Origin: Volutella citrinella
Taxonomy: Eukaryota > Ascomycota > Sordariomycetes > Hypocreales > Nectriaceae
DNA: 64,000 bases
NCBI GenBank assembly: GCA_034401135.1
Contig: JAWZSP010000003.1
Location: forward strand, 3,596,001-3,660,000
Reading direction: 5' to 3'
Part shown: one piece after another, positions 1 to 10,542 of the stretch
How the letters are laid out: each line of letters begins with the position of its first letter
Position numbering within the stretch: position 1 is the first letter of the stretch
Translations under genes and position numbers: made by a program
The notes under the pieces: model-generated
Told to the model about the DNA's origin: nothing
The model's database searches: none
What the model saw: only the letters and a program-made list of their open reading frames with translations

Positions 1-64
1 TGATGCCCAAAAGCCGCCAAGGAGAAGCATGAGAAATGGTGACCCCAAACACACAACAATGCAC

Positions 65-825
65 TTAGAAAACAAGAGCGGCACCCTTGGTCTTCTTGTC
101 ACCACTGCAAAGGAAAGGTCTGTTAGCAGCCGCACCAACTGGTTCGCCAAATAGGTCACGTACCCGAGCTCGAAGTGCTTGCATCGCTTCAGCGCCAGCT
201 GCAGCTTGGTCTTGCACTTGACGCACTCCAATCGCAGGACGACCTTCTTGGTGGTCTTGGCCTTCTTGTGGAAGACGGGCTTGGTCTGACCACCGTAACC
301 CGACTGCTTCCGGTCGTAACGTCGCTTACCCTGAGCGAAGAGCGAGGCCTTGCCAGCCTTGTACTGGGTGACCTTGTGCTGGGTGTGCTTGCGGCACTCC
401 CGGCCCTTGCAGTAGGTGTTTCGGGTCTTGGGAATGTTGACCTGTTGTAGTCCATCGAGTCAGTAACCTGTGATTCTGCATCCAGCCCATCACGCATTCG
501 CCTCGAGGGGGGGTTCCAGCTCAAGCGCCCGCACGCGCGACAGTCCTGAGATTGTGGTGGAGATTCGTTGCAAGGAGCAATCAAGTCGACGGCTGCGGGT
601 TTTCGAGAAGGCGGCGTTCCTCGATGCTTGTCGTTGTAGGCTGGCGATGGTCGAAAAAAGCGTCGCATTTCGTAGCCTCAAGAATCTCCATCCCACCTCA
701 CCAGGACTGTCATCGTGTGCGGGCGGTCGGCGGAACACAAACGCAGAGCATGATCAAACCATGCTTGCATGCCATGTCGATTGCGGCGATATAGAAGGCT
801 TGGGGTGGTTGTTGCGACATACCAT
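65..825 (-). CDS. RPL44: 60S ribosomal protein eL42 (RPL44/L36a/L42)
   Basis: Structural protein of the large ribosomal subunit near the E site. Three exons (823-825, 164-441, 65-104) give 106 residues, the usual family length. The product begins [12 protein letters not shown] and ends [18 protein letters not shown], both family hallmarks, with the zinc-type Cys pairs in CKGREC and near the C-terminus. The ATG stands alone in exon 1: ATG is followed directly by a GTATGT donor, and a 381-bp intron (442-822) ends at CAACAG with CTGAC upstream. An intron right after the start codon is common in this gene in fungi. The second intron is 105-163. Residue 56 is proline. The long first intron is inferred from splice signals; the remainder is read directly. 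It diverges from the epsilon-COP gene. Confidence 0.95.
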
Positions 826-1187
826 TGTGACGACGGTGTGCGGAGTCGTTCTTTGGGTGTTTGGTGATGCAAAGTTCCCAAGTACGGGCGAAATTTGGTG
901 GTTTTGGTGATTTCTCTCTTTGTGGGAAACTAGGGTCGGCACCAATCCCAATCAGGAAGGGGCGGGCTTGCATATGCACCAGCCACGAATTCGGCCTGAC
1001 TTTTGGGGCAGCAACGCGCACCGCCTCATCAGCAAGGTGAGGCGGTGTCGCTGAGCTTGGGCCCCACGAAAGGGGACGGCGACCCCACCATTGATTGGAC
1101 CTCGCTGGCAGCATCGCCAAAGGTGTTCTTTAGCTACGGGCGAACGACGGCATAACGACAGGATTCAGACTCACCAACACCGGCAAA
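826..1187. promoter_or_regulatory. Shared divergent promoter with CCAAT boxes
   Basis: The 362 bp between the divergent starts of RPL44 and the epsilon-COP gene contain CCAAT at 942-946 and 948-952 and its complement ATTGG at 1094-1098. CCAAT boxes bind the HAP/CBC complex in filamentous fungi. Their use here is inferred from position only. Confidence 0.4.
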
Positions 1188-2233
1188 ATGGATCCCTACT
1201 CTACAGAAGGAGAGCTCATCAACATTCATAACCACTTCCACCAGGGCCAATACCAGGAAGTCATCGACTTCGATACTTCGTCCTTCTCCGCCGACAACGC
1301 TCTCCCTGCTCGCGTCCTTGTTCTCCGAGCTCGAATCGCCCTTGGCCAGGCCGAAGATGTCCTTGCCGATGTGAAGGGGGAGTCCGAGCCAGAACTAGAG
1401 GCTATCGGCGCCCTCGCTGAGCACACTCTGGGCAAGACCGACTCTGCGCTCAAGACGGTGGAGAAGCTTGCCTCCTCCGCGGCCGACAATGCGACGGTGC
1501 AGATTGTTGGCGGAGCGGTGCTGTATGCTGCCGGAAAGGCCGAGGAGGCTCTTGCGCTGCTTTCGCAACACTCTGGAAGCCGTATGTTTGCTTCTTGTCT
1601 CGTCGAGGAGTGGTTGGACCAGTGCTGACATTGTTGCAGTCGACGCTGTCGCCTTAATCGTCCAGATCCACCTTCAACAGAACCGAACCGACCTCGCCGT
1701 GAAGGAAGTTGCCGCTGCCCGGCGGTGGGCGCAGGATAGCCTGCTGGTGAACCTGGCTGAGTCGTGGGTGGGATTGAGAGTAGTCAGTTTGGCGGTGATG
1801 CACTGCAAGTCCACGCGCTGACAATTTGTAGGGCGGCGAGAAGTACCAACAGGCCTTCTACGTCTTTGAGGAGCTCGCGCAGGCTCCTTCTACGTCATCA
1901 GTCCGAAGTCTCGTTTCACAAGCCGTGTGCGAGCTGCACTTGGGCCGACATGAGGAAGCAACATCCGCTTTGGAGCAGGCTCTCCAGAAGGAGCCCAAGT
2001 ACTCGGCGGCCATTGCTAACCTTTTAGTGCTGAAGGTTATTACCGGCGCCGACGCCGACGAGCAGATTGCGTTAGTTGGCCGTGTTTGCATCAATGTCCC
2101 GACGGTTTGCTAACCATGAAATAGTGCTCTCAAGTCCGTTGAGCCTAACCACCAGTTCTTCGTGGACCTGGAGGAGAAGAGCGCCCTCTTTGACAAGGCT
2201 GCTACAAAGTATAGCCCCAAGGTGTCGGCATAA
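1188..2233 (+). CDS. SEC28: Coatomer subunit epsilon (epsilon-COP, Sec28)
   Basis: Subunit of the COPI vesicle coat that acts in retrograde Golgi-to-ER transport and stabilises alpha-COP. Four exons (1188-1581, 1640-1779, 1832-2070, 2125-2233) give 293 residues, the normal size for the family. The N-terminus MDPYSTEGELINIHNHFHQG and the later ELHLGRHEEA and ALQKEPKYSAAIANLL segments fit the helical TPR-like solenoid of epsilon-COP. All introns are short GT-AG introns of 52-58 bp. The ATG at 1188 is the first in the frame and follows the shared promoter with RPL44. Nothing looks broken. Confidence 0.92.
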
Positions 2234-2992
2234 TCTGGAGCAAAAGAAGCTGCGGAAACGATTGTAATGATGGGCACATGGCAATTAGATACTCTGGTCC
2301 TTTAAGCGAGAAGGTATGCTGATAACAGCGCAACAAATTATGACTGCCTCAAACCTCTATTCGTGGGAAATCGGGCGATGAAGGTACTACCAGGCCTTTC
2401 TGTGAAGACATTTTCAAGTCTTGGAGCCATGTCCGCACAAGTCCACACTGCTTTCCTTGCGACTCGAGTTGCGACGTCGCTGCGTGGAGATGCTACCCTA
2501 GACTCTCAAAAATTTCAGAACATCGCCAGAGCCAGCGAACTCAAACTGTATTTATTAATGTTCGTTTGATGCTATCGTGCTCCTCGTTTACATTCCGTTC
2601 ACCGTCCTGGCGGAACGCCCTGCGACTCGCACATTGGCCTCACAATACTTGACCTTTCCAAGGCCCATAACACGTGGCGAAATTTAAGAATAGGTTTTGG
2701 AGAGTGCATTTGGAGAGACAACTTGATTTGTTGAATTAGTAGATCGAACGGCATCCGAATACTTGCGGTGCTAATCTACTCTTGTCGATTACCCCCCAAA
2801 GGGGTTCGTTCTTCCATCATAATCCAACCAAAGCCTCCCGAAGCAGAGTCCCAGATACCGTGACTAATAACCATCATGAGTGCCCAAGTGTAACCCGTAA
2901 CCCGCAGATTCCCGGCCAAGACACCATTCGCTCGCTCTCGGCTCTGGGGCTTCCCTGCTTTCTTTACGTTTCACCGACGCCCAAGTCGCCGC
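2234..2992. other. Intergenic, convergent 3' regions
   Basis: The spacer lies between the stop of epsilon-COP and the stop of MBF1, so it holds two 3' UTRs. No coding frame with protein-like content, tRNA-like fold or repeat was seen. Confidence 0.5.
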
Positions 2993-3561
2993 TCACTTCT
3001 TCTTGTTGGGGAACTTGGGAGCGCCGATGTCGCTGCCCCGCAGCTTGACGTTGAGCACCCGCTCCATGGAAGCGAGCACCTTCTGGTCAGGGGTGGCGGA
3101 TCCTCGCTCGAAGTCGGCGACGATGGACTGGGTGGTGTTGCAGCGGGTGGCGAGGTCCTTCTGGGTCATCTTGGGCTCCATCTTCTGTCGTGTGGCGGAG
3201 ATGACATCGCCGACGGTCTTGCCAATGGTGTTGGGCTTGATGATGTCGTCAGAGCGGTCGACCTTGGTCAGGCGCTGGCCTTCACCGCTTCCAGTCTACA
3301 AGTGTTGTTAGACGCATGCTCAAGTACAAGATGGCTCACGAGGGCTGGGGGCGTGAGGCCCACGTGAGACGGGGGACAAAGCGTGGAACAACATACAGCG
3401 GCGTTGGCAGTGGAGTACTTCTTCTCGGTAGCAATGACGCCGCCGCTTCGCTGGGCAGCGTTCAGGGCAGCGTTTCCTCGCACAACGGTTTCGCGCTGGC
3501 CCTGGCCGGGGCCACGAACGCGGCTACCAATCTTGGTGGCGGTATCCCAGTCCTCAGACAT
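2993..3561 (-). CDS. MBF1: Multiprotein-bridging factor 1 (transcriptional coactivator)
   Basis: MBF1 bridges TBP and bZIP-type activators and also supports translational fidelity at stalled ribosomes. Two exons (3397-3561 and 2993-3295, intron 3296-3396) give 155 residues. The N-terminal MBF1 domain starts [17 protein letters not shown]. The C-terminal half is a Cro/C1-type helix-turn-helix with [20 protein letters not shown] and [20 protein letters not shown], and the tail ends APKFPNKKK. These are diagnostic. The ATG at 3561 matches the conserved start. It converges on the epsilon-COP gene. Confidence 0.96.
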
Positions 3562-4452
3562 GATGTATGTGTGGGAGTTGCGTTTGCGTGTGGTTTGATT
3601 TGGAGAAAAGAGGAGAGCGGAATGCGGTGGCGGGTTTATACCGTGGGGATGGTCGTTGGTAGATGATGGTGTTGGGTTCGAGAATATGGACAAGACAAAG
3701 AATAGAGTATGGCGGCGAGAATTTATGGAGAAGCTGATGGGATTGCCTCGCGGGGCCTGAGTCAATCGGCCAGCCTGATGAGGGAGAAATGGTGGGGGTT
3801 GCCTCTGTGGCAGGCTGTGCAGGGCGCTCTGCAGGGTGCAATGCAAGGTAAGACCGTAGCAGCGCCACGCGTGGCTGGGCACACCGGCGGCTTCATGGAA
3901 GGTGCTAGAGCGCTGGGTCAACGGCCCTGGCGGGTTCCCTCAATTCCTCTATAATTAACCCCTCCAAAGTCCCCCGCGGCTAAGCCGGGAGGGAGCCGCT
4001 TACATAACGGTGCTGGTTGAGTAAGAGGATAGTGCACTGAGCACAGGACCAATGTGGAGTGTCGATGACGACAAATGTGGGCTCGGCTTGAGGCCTTCGG
4101 ACCGCCCATTCGTATCCTGTAGGCGAAGAAGCAAGACGTACAACGCCTCTGGCCAGTCAATGCTAGGTAGACGAACCAATCGGGCGCCAACATCGCTTTA
4201 TGGCCAATAAGCTAGCCCAATTCTTTCTTTGATGCTCTGCTGGACTTACAGCACCGACGATCTGCCGCTTGAGGCACCTTGATGGACAGCACCAGAATCT
4301 CCAGCGTGTAGGCTTGTGTTGTTGAGATCGCCGCCCCATATCTAGGCAGTGTGTGCCTTTCCCCTCACTGGCATAGGCTTCTCTCTTGCCGAGAGAGGGC
4401 AGGTATCGTCGACAACGAAGAATGCGGACAACTTGAGCGTCTCCTCCCCTGG
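3562..4452. other. Divergent intergenic region MBF1 / DUF1365 gene
   Basis: About 890 bp between two divergent starts. Open frames exist on both strands but none has conserved content. A GTG-initiated in-frame extension of the next gene begins at 4351, but its first ATG is at 4453. Confidence 0.4.
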
Positions 4453-6407
4453 ATGGACGAACTGTCCGGGGACTCGCCGTTGTTGGCGGTGGTCCTCATA
4501 TGGGATTTTCTAGATCGCTTGACCAGCGGTATTGATCTCGTCGCCCCCTGCGCCGCCCTCGTTGCTGCCCTCGTCGTCTCTCACGCTCTGTCAGGAAGCC
4601 GACTAGACACATGGATCATCCTCGGCTTGGCCAGCTGGCAACACGCCGATGCTTTGTGCTCAAGACTACCGCATATCCACGCCGGACAAATTGTCATATA
4701 CACATGCGTTCTCTTTGCGACCGTCGGCCTTTGTCGATGGCTTGTAAGTTGCATCTCATCGCCCACCTCTGGGCAGAAACCAGGAGGCGTGTATTTGATC
4801 CCGAGTCGAATTACACACACGCGGCGCTTCCCGACTAAGCACTCATTCTCATACCCATATCTCGTGGTGGGAATCCCTGTAGGGGTTGCCGGCAACATTG
4901 ATGACATGGTTTCTATTGGGCCACGTTGCGAACGCACATGGTTTTTGAGGCTCATGTCCCCGACGGCTTGGTTTCACATCGACCCCAATGACTACCTCCG
5001 AAGAGGACAAGTACTTGAAGGATTGCGTGGCAAGCTGGAATCATATCTGCTATCCGAGGTATTACGGCGATTTTTCGTATGCGAAACCTGACTGACACTG
5101 GCCAGGGGGTTGACCCAGCACGCTATCCGCATGCTTTTCTTGTCACTGCGCCACGGGTTCTAGGATATCGCTTCGACGCGGCATCATTGTGGTATCTATA
5201 TTCCAAAGACATGGTGTTGTCCGGCCTTATACTCGAATTCAACAATATATTTGGAGAGAAAAGACCATACCTGGTCTTGGCCGCGGAGGACAAGCACCTA
5301 ACAGCGGCCTCAATGCTAGATTCTCAACATGCTATGCCCGCAGCGAGATTCGAATCAAACTGGCCCAAGGATTTCCACCTCTCGCCCTTCAGTTCCCGCA
5401 AAGGGTCGTATTCGGTCATTGCGGGAGATCCAGTAGGACCGCAAATGGAGGGCGTTCGGGGCTTGGATGTCACGATAAACCTGATTTCATCCCATGGGGA
5501 CACGAAACTTGTGACTCGGCTCTTTTCTTCTGGACGCCCAGTTGAGACGAGCCAGATGAAAGTCACCCAGAAGATCCAATTCCTCGTCAACTGGTTCTTT
5601 GTCGGGTTTCTCACCTTGCCCAGGATGGCTCAAGAGGCGGCCCATCTGCTCCTCAAACGAAATCTTCACATCTGGTATCGCCCGGAGCCCCTCAAAGGAA
5701 CCCTGGCACGTCTTGCTGGCACTGACGAAAAGCTGCTGGAGCGAGTGTTCCGGAAGTACTTGCAGCATATTGTTGAGCAGTCACCAATAAGCTTAACCGT
5801 CAAGTACGTTCCCAGTGGTATTAACCCCCATATTGAAGAATCTTTCAATTCCTCATCTGCTGGCGCCTCGGGAGAATCATCAGAGGTCGAGATCCGAGTC
5901 TTGACACCGTCATTTTACACACGCTTTACGCATTACGCACATGACCTCGAGGCCATGTTTTGCGAATTCGCTGAAAGCAACACCATCTGGATCAGCCGGC
6001 CGCAACTCCTGCCAAGCATCTTTTTGAAAAAGCCAACAGGGCCGTTATCCTCCTCGAGCATGATTGACTACTTTAGCTTTCAACTCATCAAGAGCTTGAG
6101 ACGCCGCCCCAAGAAGATTGAACGCCCGTTGATCTCGGCAAATAGGCCCTCAACGGAAACGCCTGCGACGGACATACGAGACTTTCGCATGTCGTCGATG
6201 GACGCGTTTGTGCTCCGCCAGCGAGACCCAGTCCTTAAGAGTGGATACAGGACAACGGTCTCTCGGTTGTTTCTTGCCGACCGTCTTCTCTTCGGCAACC
6301 GGAACGCATTCTGGATACTGGAGCACGGTGTGAGAATTGGCGTTTCATGGAGTGTGTTGCGCGTCGTCTCTCGTGCCCTCGAAGCCATGACCTCTGAGAT
6401 GACATGA
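4453..6407 (+). CDS. DUF1365-domain membrane protein
   Basis: Two exons (4453-5058, 5106-6407; 47-bp intron) give 635 residues. Hydrophobic stretches near residues 10-110 suggest N-terminal membrane segments. A DUF1365 region follows from about residue 117, with RITHTRRFPTKHSFSYPYLV, then DPNDYLRRGQ and, after the intron, HAFLVTAPRVLGYRFDAASL and SLWYLYS. In bacteria DUF1365 proteins are encoded beside cyclopropane-fatty-acyl synthases and flavin oxidoreductases; no biochemical function is established in fungi. The C-terminal 200 residues are basic and unassigned. The ATG is the first in the frame and keeps the hydrophobic N-terminus. A role in lipid modification is only inferred from bacterial neighbours. 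Confidence 0.85.
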
Positions 6408-7526
6408 ATGGGCGGGATGTTGCCAAGCCGCGTTACCCCGCCTTTACATTACACACCCAGAGCTTTTCTACGAACGTGGGCCAAAAGTCGGAGCAAGGTG
6501 ATATGATACTCTGCAGAATGTGGCGTTGTCGGCCTTGACTGGAATTGAATACCAATCTCGAGCAGGCCAAAGAGGAGGGCATTTTCGCTGCGCAACCGCG
6601 GCCTTTCCCGTACCATCTCGGATTAGGGCTGATTGAGGAGCCGTTGATTTCTGGTTCCGCGCCGGCCTTCTGATATTTCCTAATCGGGCAGCTTCAAGCC
6701 TTCGCATGCATGGGCGTCCAATCTGTTCGCAGCAATGCACCGCGTCCGCCTGGTTACTGTATTCCCCCGGGGCTACGCGCATGCCCATTCGCCCCTCCCC
6801 TCCCCTCACTTGTTTGCACAACAGATGGCTTTGTCAGATGCATTGGACCCTCGTCGGCTCGCTTGTGTCGCCACGGCATGATGAGCTAACGCTGACGAAA
6901 CGATTGAGACGCAGGCGAGAAATCCTGAGCGGCCCACGACCCGACAGCTAGACCGAAAGCAAGCTGCAGCAGGGCCGGCCTTGACTTTGGACACCCTGGG
7001 CGCAATTTCTCACAGAGATGAAAGCGATGATTCAATCGTGATGTTGTCGCCGATGCTGCCGTAGAAGCCACGGTCCCAAATTCTCCGAGCGCAATAGTTC
7101 CCGAGCTAGCCAGTCGCCTTGGCCCCAAAACGAACCAAGATCCGGCCTCGTCACGACCCAACCTCGTTGCGATCCACCAGTCAACCCTCGCCTTGGGAGC
7201 ACCATGCTGCCGAGAAGCCACTTTGAGGCGTTGCTCCATCCCTCGACGTCATCCAATGGCTGACCCACACCAAGCTCAGCGCCGCAGCGTAGCTCATATC
7301 TCACTCGGCGGGAGATGCCATGCCAGCCATGTTGTCTTGCTACCCCGCCATTGGCACCCCTCCCTCCCATTTAAAGCTTCCGCCAGTGTGTACTACTACC
7401 CCCCCGACAATCTCCCAGCTTTCTTCGCAGCTCTTCTTTTCTCCTCTCAGTAAAACCCATCCTCTGGAACCTGTGTCTCGTCATCTCTGATTTCACTCCC
7501 CTTTTCAAAGACCCCTACCCTCCACT
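6408..7526. other. Intergenic, upstream of GFA-domain gene
   Basis: About 1.1 kb with no credible coding frame. The distal part has a TTTAAA box near 7371 followed by a pyrimidine-rich tract to about 7450, the usual layout before a fungal transcription start. Confidence 0.45.
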
Positions 7527-8119
7527 ATGACTATCACTGGACACTGTCTCTGCAAGGCCGTCACCTACACGGTGGACCAGCCGGAGCCCATCCTGGTGGG
7601 CTACGACCACTGTGATGACTGCCAGCGCCAGAGCGGCTCAACCTACTGTATGTTTGTTCGGGATCCCCCTCCCTCCCAAGCTGTTTCTCGAAGCTCGAAT
7701 CTCGAGCTGTGGAGCGTGGCAGCCCTGATGATTGGTTGCGCTGACCGTTGCTAGCCCTGGTCGTCGTCGTCCACAAGGACAAGCTCAAGATCAACGGCCC
7801 CGTCAAGACCTACTCTGGCACCAAGGGCGCCTCTGGCAAGATCGTCCACCGCCTGTTCTGCCCCGAGTGTGGCTCTCCCATTGCCCACGACCCCGATGCC
7901 GCGCCTGAGATTATTGCCCTGAAGGGAGGCACTCTGGAGACGGAGCTCAAGAAGAACCTGAAGCCTGTTTGTCCCCCGCGCTCCCTATCACCCCAAATCA
8001 ATTGGATTGTCGGAGAACTGGCACTGATATACCTATAGGACACCGAGATTTGGACCATTAGCAAGCTTCCCTTCTGCCAGGAGCACCTTGACAAGCCCTT
8101 CAAGTACATGCCCGAGTAA
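7527..8119 (+). CDS. GFA / CENP-V-type zinc protein (Mss4-like fold)
   Basis: Three exons (7527-7647, 7755-7966, 8039-8119) give 137 residues, the expected length for the glutathione-dependent formaldehyde-activating enzyme (GFA)/CENP-V family. Zinc-binding pairs are visible in GHCLCKAV, in DHCDDCQRQSGS and in RLFCPECGSPIAHDP, the classic order for this fold. The protein ends KPFKYMPE. Fungal genomes carry many paralogues of this family and most have no proven substrate, so formaldehyde-glutathione chemistry should not be assumed. It stands between the DUF1365 gene and a convergent surface-protein gene. Confidence 0.87.
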
Positions 8120-8566
8120 GCGTTTCCCGACGCCATGTGAAGAGCCTCGCAACTGCGATGAGAATGGCCGGATAGGATGGCGCTTTGGCAAAATTCCAGA
8201 TGTTATGCTAAATAATGCCGAAATGATGGCTCGAGGAGGAACCAAGCAAGACTGAATTGCTGATGGAGCAAGGGCATGGCTCTACTGACCTGGCTGGTTC
8301 CACAAATCCGAATAATGAATGGCCTTTGGGCCTTCTCATTGTCAATTAAGACGAACAAACTGGGCAAATTCTCAACCATTCATTGCTATGCATGTTGTAG
8401 AAATGTCTAATCTAGGTCTATGTAACTTGCGGCCAATATTATCAAACCCATCGATCAAGACGGCCCATCTGCCTCAACATCCATCTTCGCCGCGCATGCA
8501 ACCAAAACTCCGTCCATTTTCAAATCATAGCACACATTCCATCGTGATTCAAGACATATTTGCACA
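8120..8566. other. Intergenic, convergent 3' regions
   Basis: The 447-bp spacer between two convergent stops becomes AT-richer after about 8290. No gene or repeat is seen. Confidence 0.5.
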
Positions 8567-9921
8567 TCACGCAATCATAACAACGGCGACAACCATCGCA
8601 ACAGCCGAGGTGAGGAGGCAAGCCTGACCGCGAGCCGCAGAGCCCGCCTTTGGGAACGCCTTCTGCACAGATCCAGTCTGGGTGGCCTCGGCGGTGAAGC
8701 AGCTCGCCGTCCCGCAGTCGTATCCGTTGGGACAACATCCCGCCACCGGGCCAGCGTCGCTTCCGCAAAGAAACCAGCCGCCCGCGCAGGTGGGCGAGGG
8801 CCCGGCGGCAGGGGGGGCATCGGTGGCGAGGACAACCACCGTCGCGCCGTTGGTGACGATGGTGGTGGAGGGCTTCGGGCAGTCGAACGTGTTGCACTGT
8901 CGATCGGTGCGGCAGCAACCTCCCCCGTGTCTGGCCAGACAGCCATAGAAGCCCGTGGGACAGCCGGTCTGTGTGTCTGATTCGGTGCTGGAGCGCTCGT
9001 CTGTCGAAGTTATCGGCCGGAATGGCGCTCCGCCGCTCGCTGTCCTTGTCCCGGGGCCTTCGGTGATGGTGTTGCTCGATTTCTCGTCGGAGGAAGTAAC
9101 AACGCGGGTTGTAGTGCTGGTGGTGGGTTCGGCGGACTGCCTCTCTGTTACTGTCATGGTGACAACGACAGTAGAAGGCGTACCCTCGATGATGGTGGTC
9201 TGGGTCGTGGTGATGGTGGTCGGAGACGCAGCCTTCGTGCTGGTGCTGATGAGGGTCGCCGAAGCCTTTGGGACGCCTAGGACGGTCAATAACCTGGCGG
9301 CCGGCGAAGAAACGCAACTGGAGAGGGGCATCACTTACAGCCAACACCCTCACAAACATATCCTGGGATACAGCAGCCACCGCCTAGCTCCTCTGAGCAA
9401 CTTGTGGCATCCGATGGGCAGTTTCCAATGCCTCCGCCGCAGGTTGCGCCGTTTGGACAACACGCCACCCCTCCAACAGCCTTATCACCGACGTCGGCAC
9501 AGTAGGTCCCCTCTTGACAGCACTTGTTAGGGTGCTTGGTATCCTCACAGCTCTTCATGCCTTCCGGGCAAGACTCCCTCCGCTGGAGAATCGCCAACAC
9601 CTCCGCTGCTCGGCGCAGCAGGTCCGTCTCCCTGCTATCATAGTGGCGCGCAAAGGCAGGTCGGTAGAACCTCAAAGACCCGTCGAAGGCTTGGTTCGCA
9701 TCGTCCTGCTCCTCGAGAAATGAGATGGCGGCGGCGGCGGCGTCGCGGGGCGATAGCTCCTGGATTGGCGCGAAGGCGAGGTGGTCGGGGAACAGCTTCT
9801 CATCCGAACCAGGAGCGAGCTTCTTGATCGCCGTCGGTTGCCCTTGCTCTGCCGATGCGTGTGGCACGAGCACAAAAAGTGATGCAGACAGGCTGAGAAA
9901 TGCTGCCACTGGTCTCATCAT
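8567..9921 (-). CDS. Secreted cysteine-rich, Ser/Thr-rich, probably GPI-anchored protein
   Basis: Two exons (9339-9921, 8567-9276; intron 9277-9338) give 430 residues. A signal peptide (MMRPVAAFLSLSASLFVLV, cleavage near HASA) starts at the tandem ATG codons at 9921/9918. Residues about 130-195 hold a dense Cys module with CC pairs (NKCCQEGTYC, ACCPNGATC, GGCCIPGYVC). A Thr/Ser-rich stalk follows, then two more Cys modules (CPTGFYGC...GGCCRTDRQC and CAGGWFLCG...AGCCPNGYDC). The C-terminus is a hydrophobic tail after small residues, as for GPI addition. The CCPNG spacing recalls granulin-like or chitin-binding modules, but I do not recognise a named family. It is probably a cell-wall protein. 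Confidence 0.78.
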
Positions 9922-10542
9922 GGCAAGTCTGTTGTTGGAATGCTGGACCGAGGGTGGCTGACTTGTCGCCGTGTGCAAGGGTCCCGCTCAGATTTGTGCA
10001 CTGGAGATGCAGATCGGTGCGAGCGCAAATAAGGTGGAAGGCCGAATACCACCATCCGGCTGACGTTTGAAAGAATTAAAGCACTAATCATGCGCTGCTC
10101 GTATTCTCATCACCCAAGTAAACAAAACGGGTGGTTGGAGTTGTTGCCGTCACCATGGCATATGACCCCATACTAGCCATAATGGGCTTAGCCCATCATG
10201 GCTCTTCACCTTGGCTACGGAATCGGGCTCCAAGGACGCTCCAAATGGTATTGGCTTGACCATGTGTATGCTGAAATTGATATGAGGAATCAACGGATGG
10301 TTAGAAAAGTAGTGTTATATGGTTTTTTCATTTTTTAAATAAAAATAAAAGGTTGTGTATGATTTGCGTCTTGGGGAGTATCTTCACATGTTGAGCTTGC
10401 TTCTGTTACAATGTCCAACGCCGTTTTGTCCTCCAGTGTCTATACTACACAAGTATTGTACAGGATCTTACCATGCATTTCCCTGGCAAGATTGTCATAT
10501 TTTACACGCCCGTAAAGGACTTACATTTTCCATAACCTGTTC
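9922..10542. other. Intergenic
   Basis: About 620 bp between the start of the surface-protein gene and the stop of the next minus-strand gene. A short AT-rich patch lies at about 10315-10355. No gene is seen. Confidence 0.45.

Noticed and set aside
470..910. 146-codon plus-strand frame opposite RPL44
   Set aside because: It lies over the long first intron of RPL44 and has no conserved content.
8955..9530. 191-codon Val-rich plus-strand frame
   Set aside because: Antisense echo of the Thr-rich stalk of the secreted cysteine-rich protein.
10315..10355. AT-rich patch suggesting a RIP relic
   Set aside because: Too short, without terminal repeats or any transposon-like frame.
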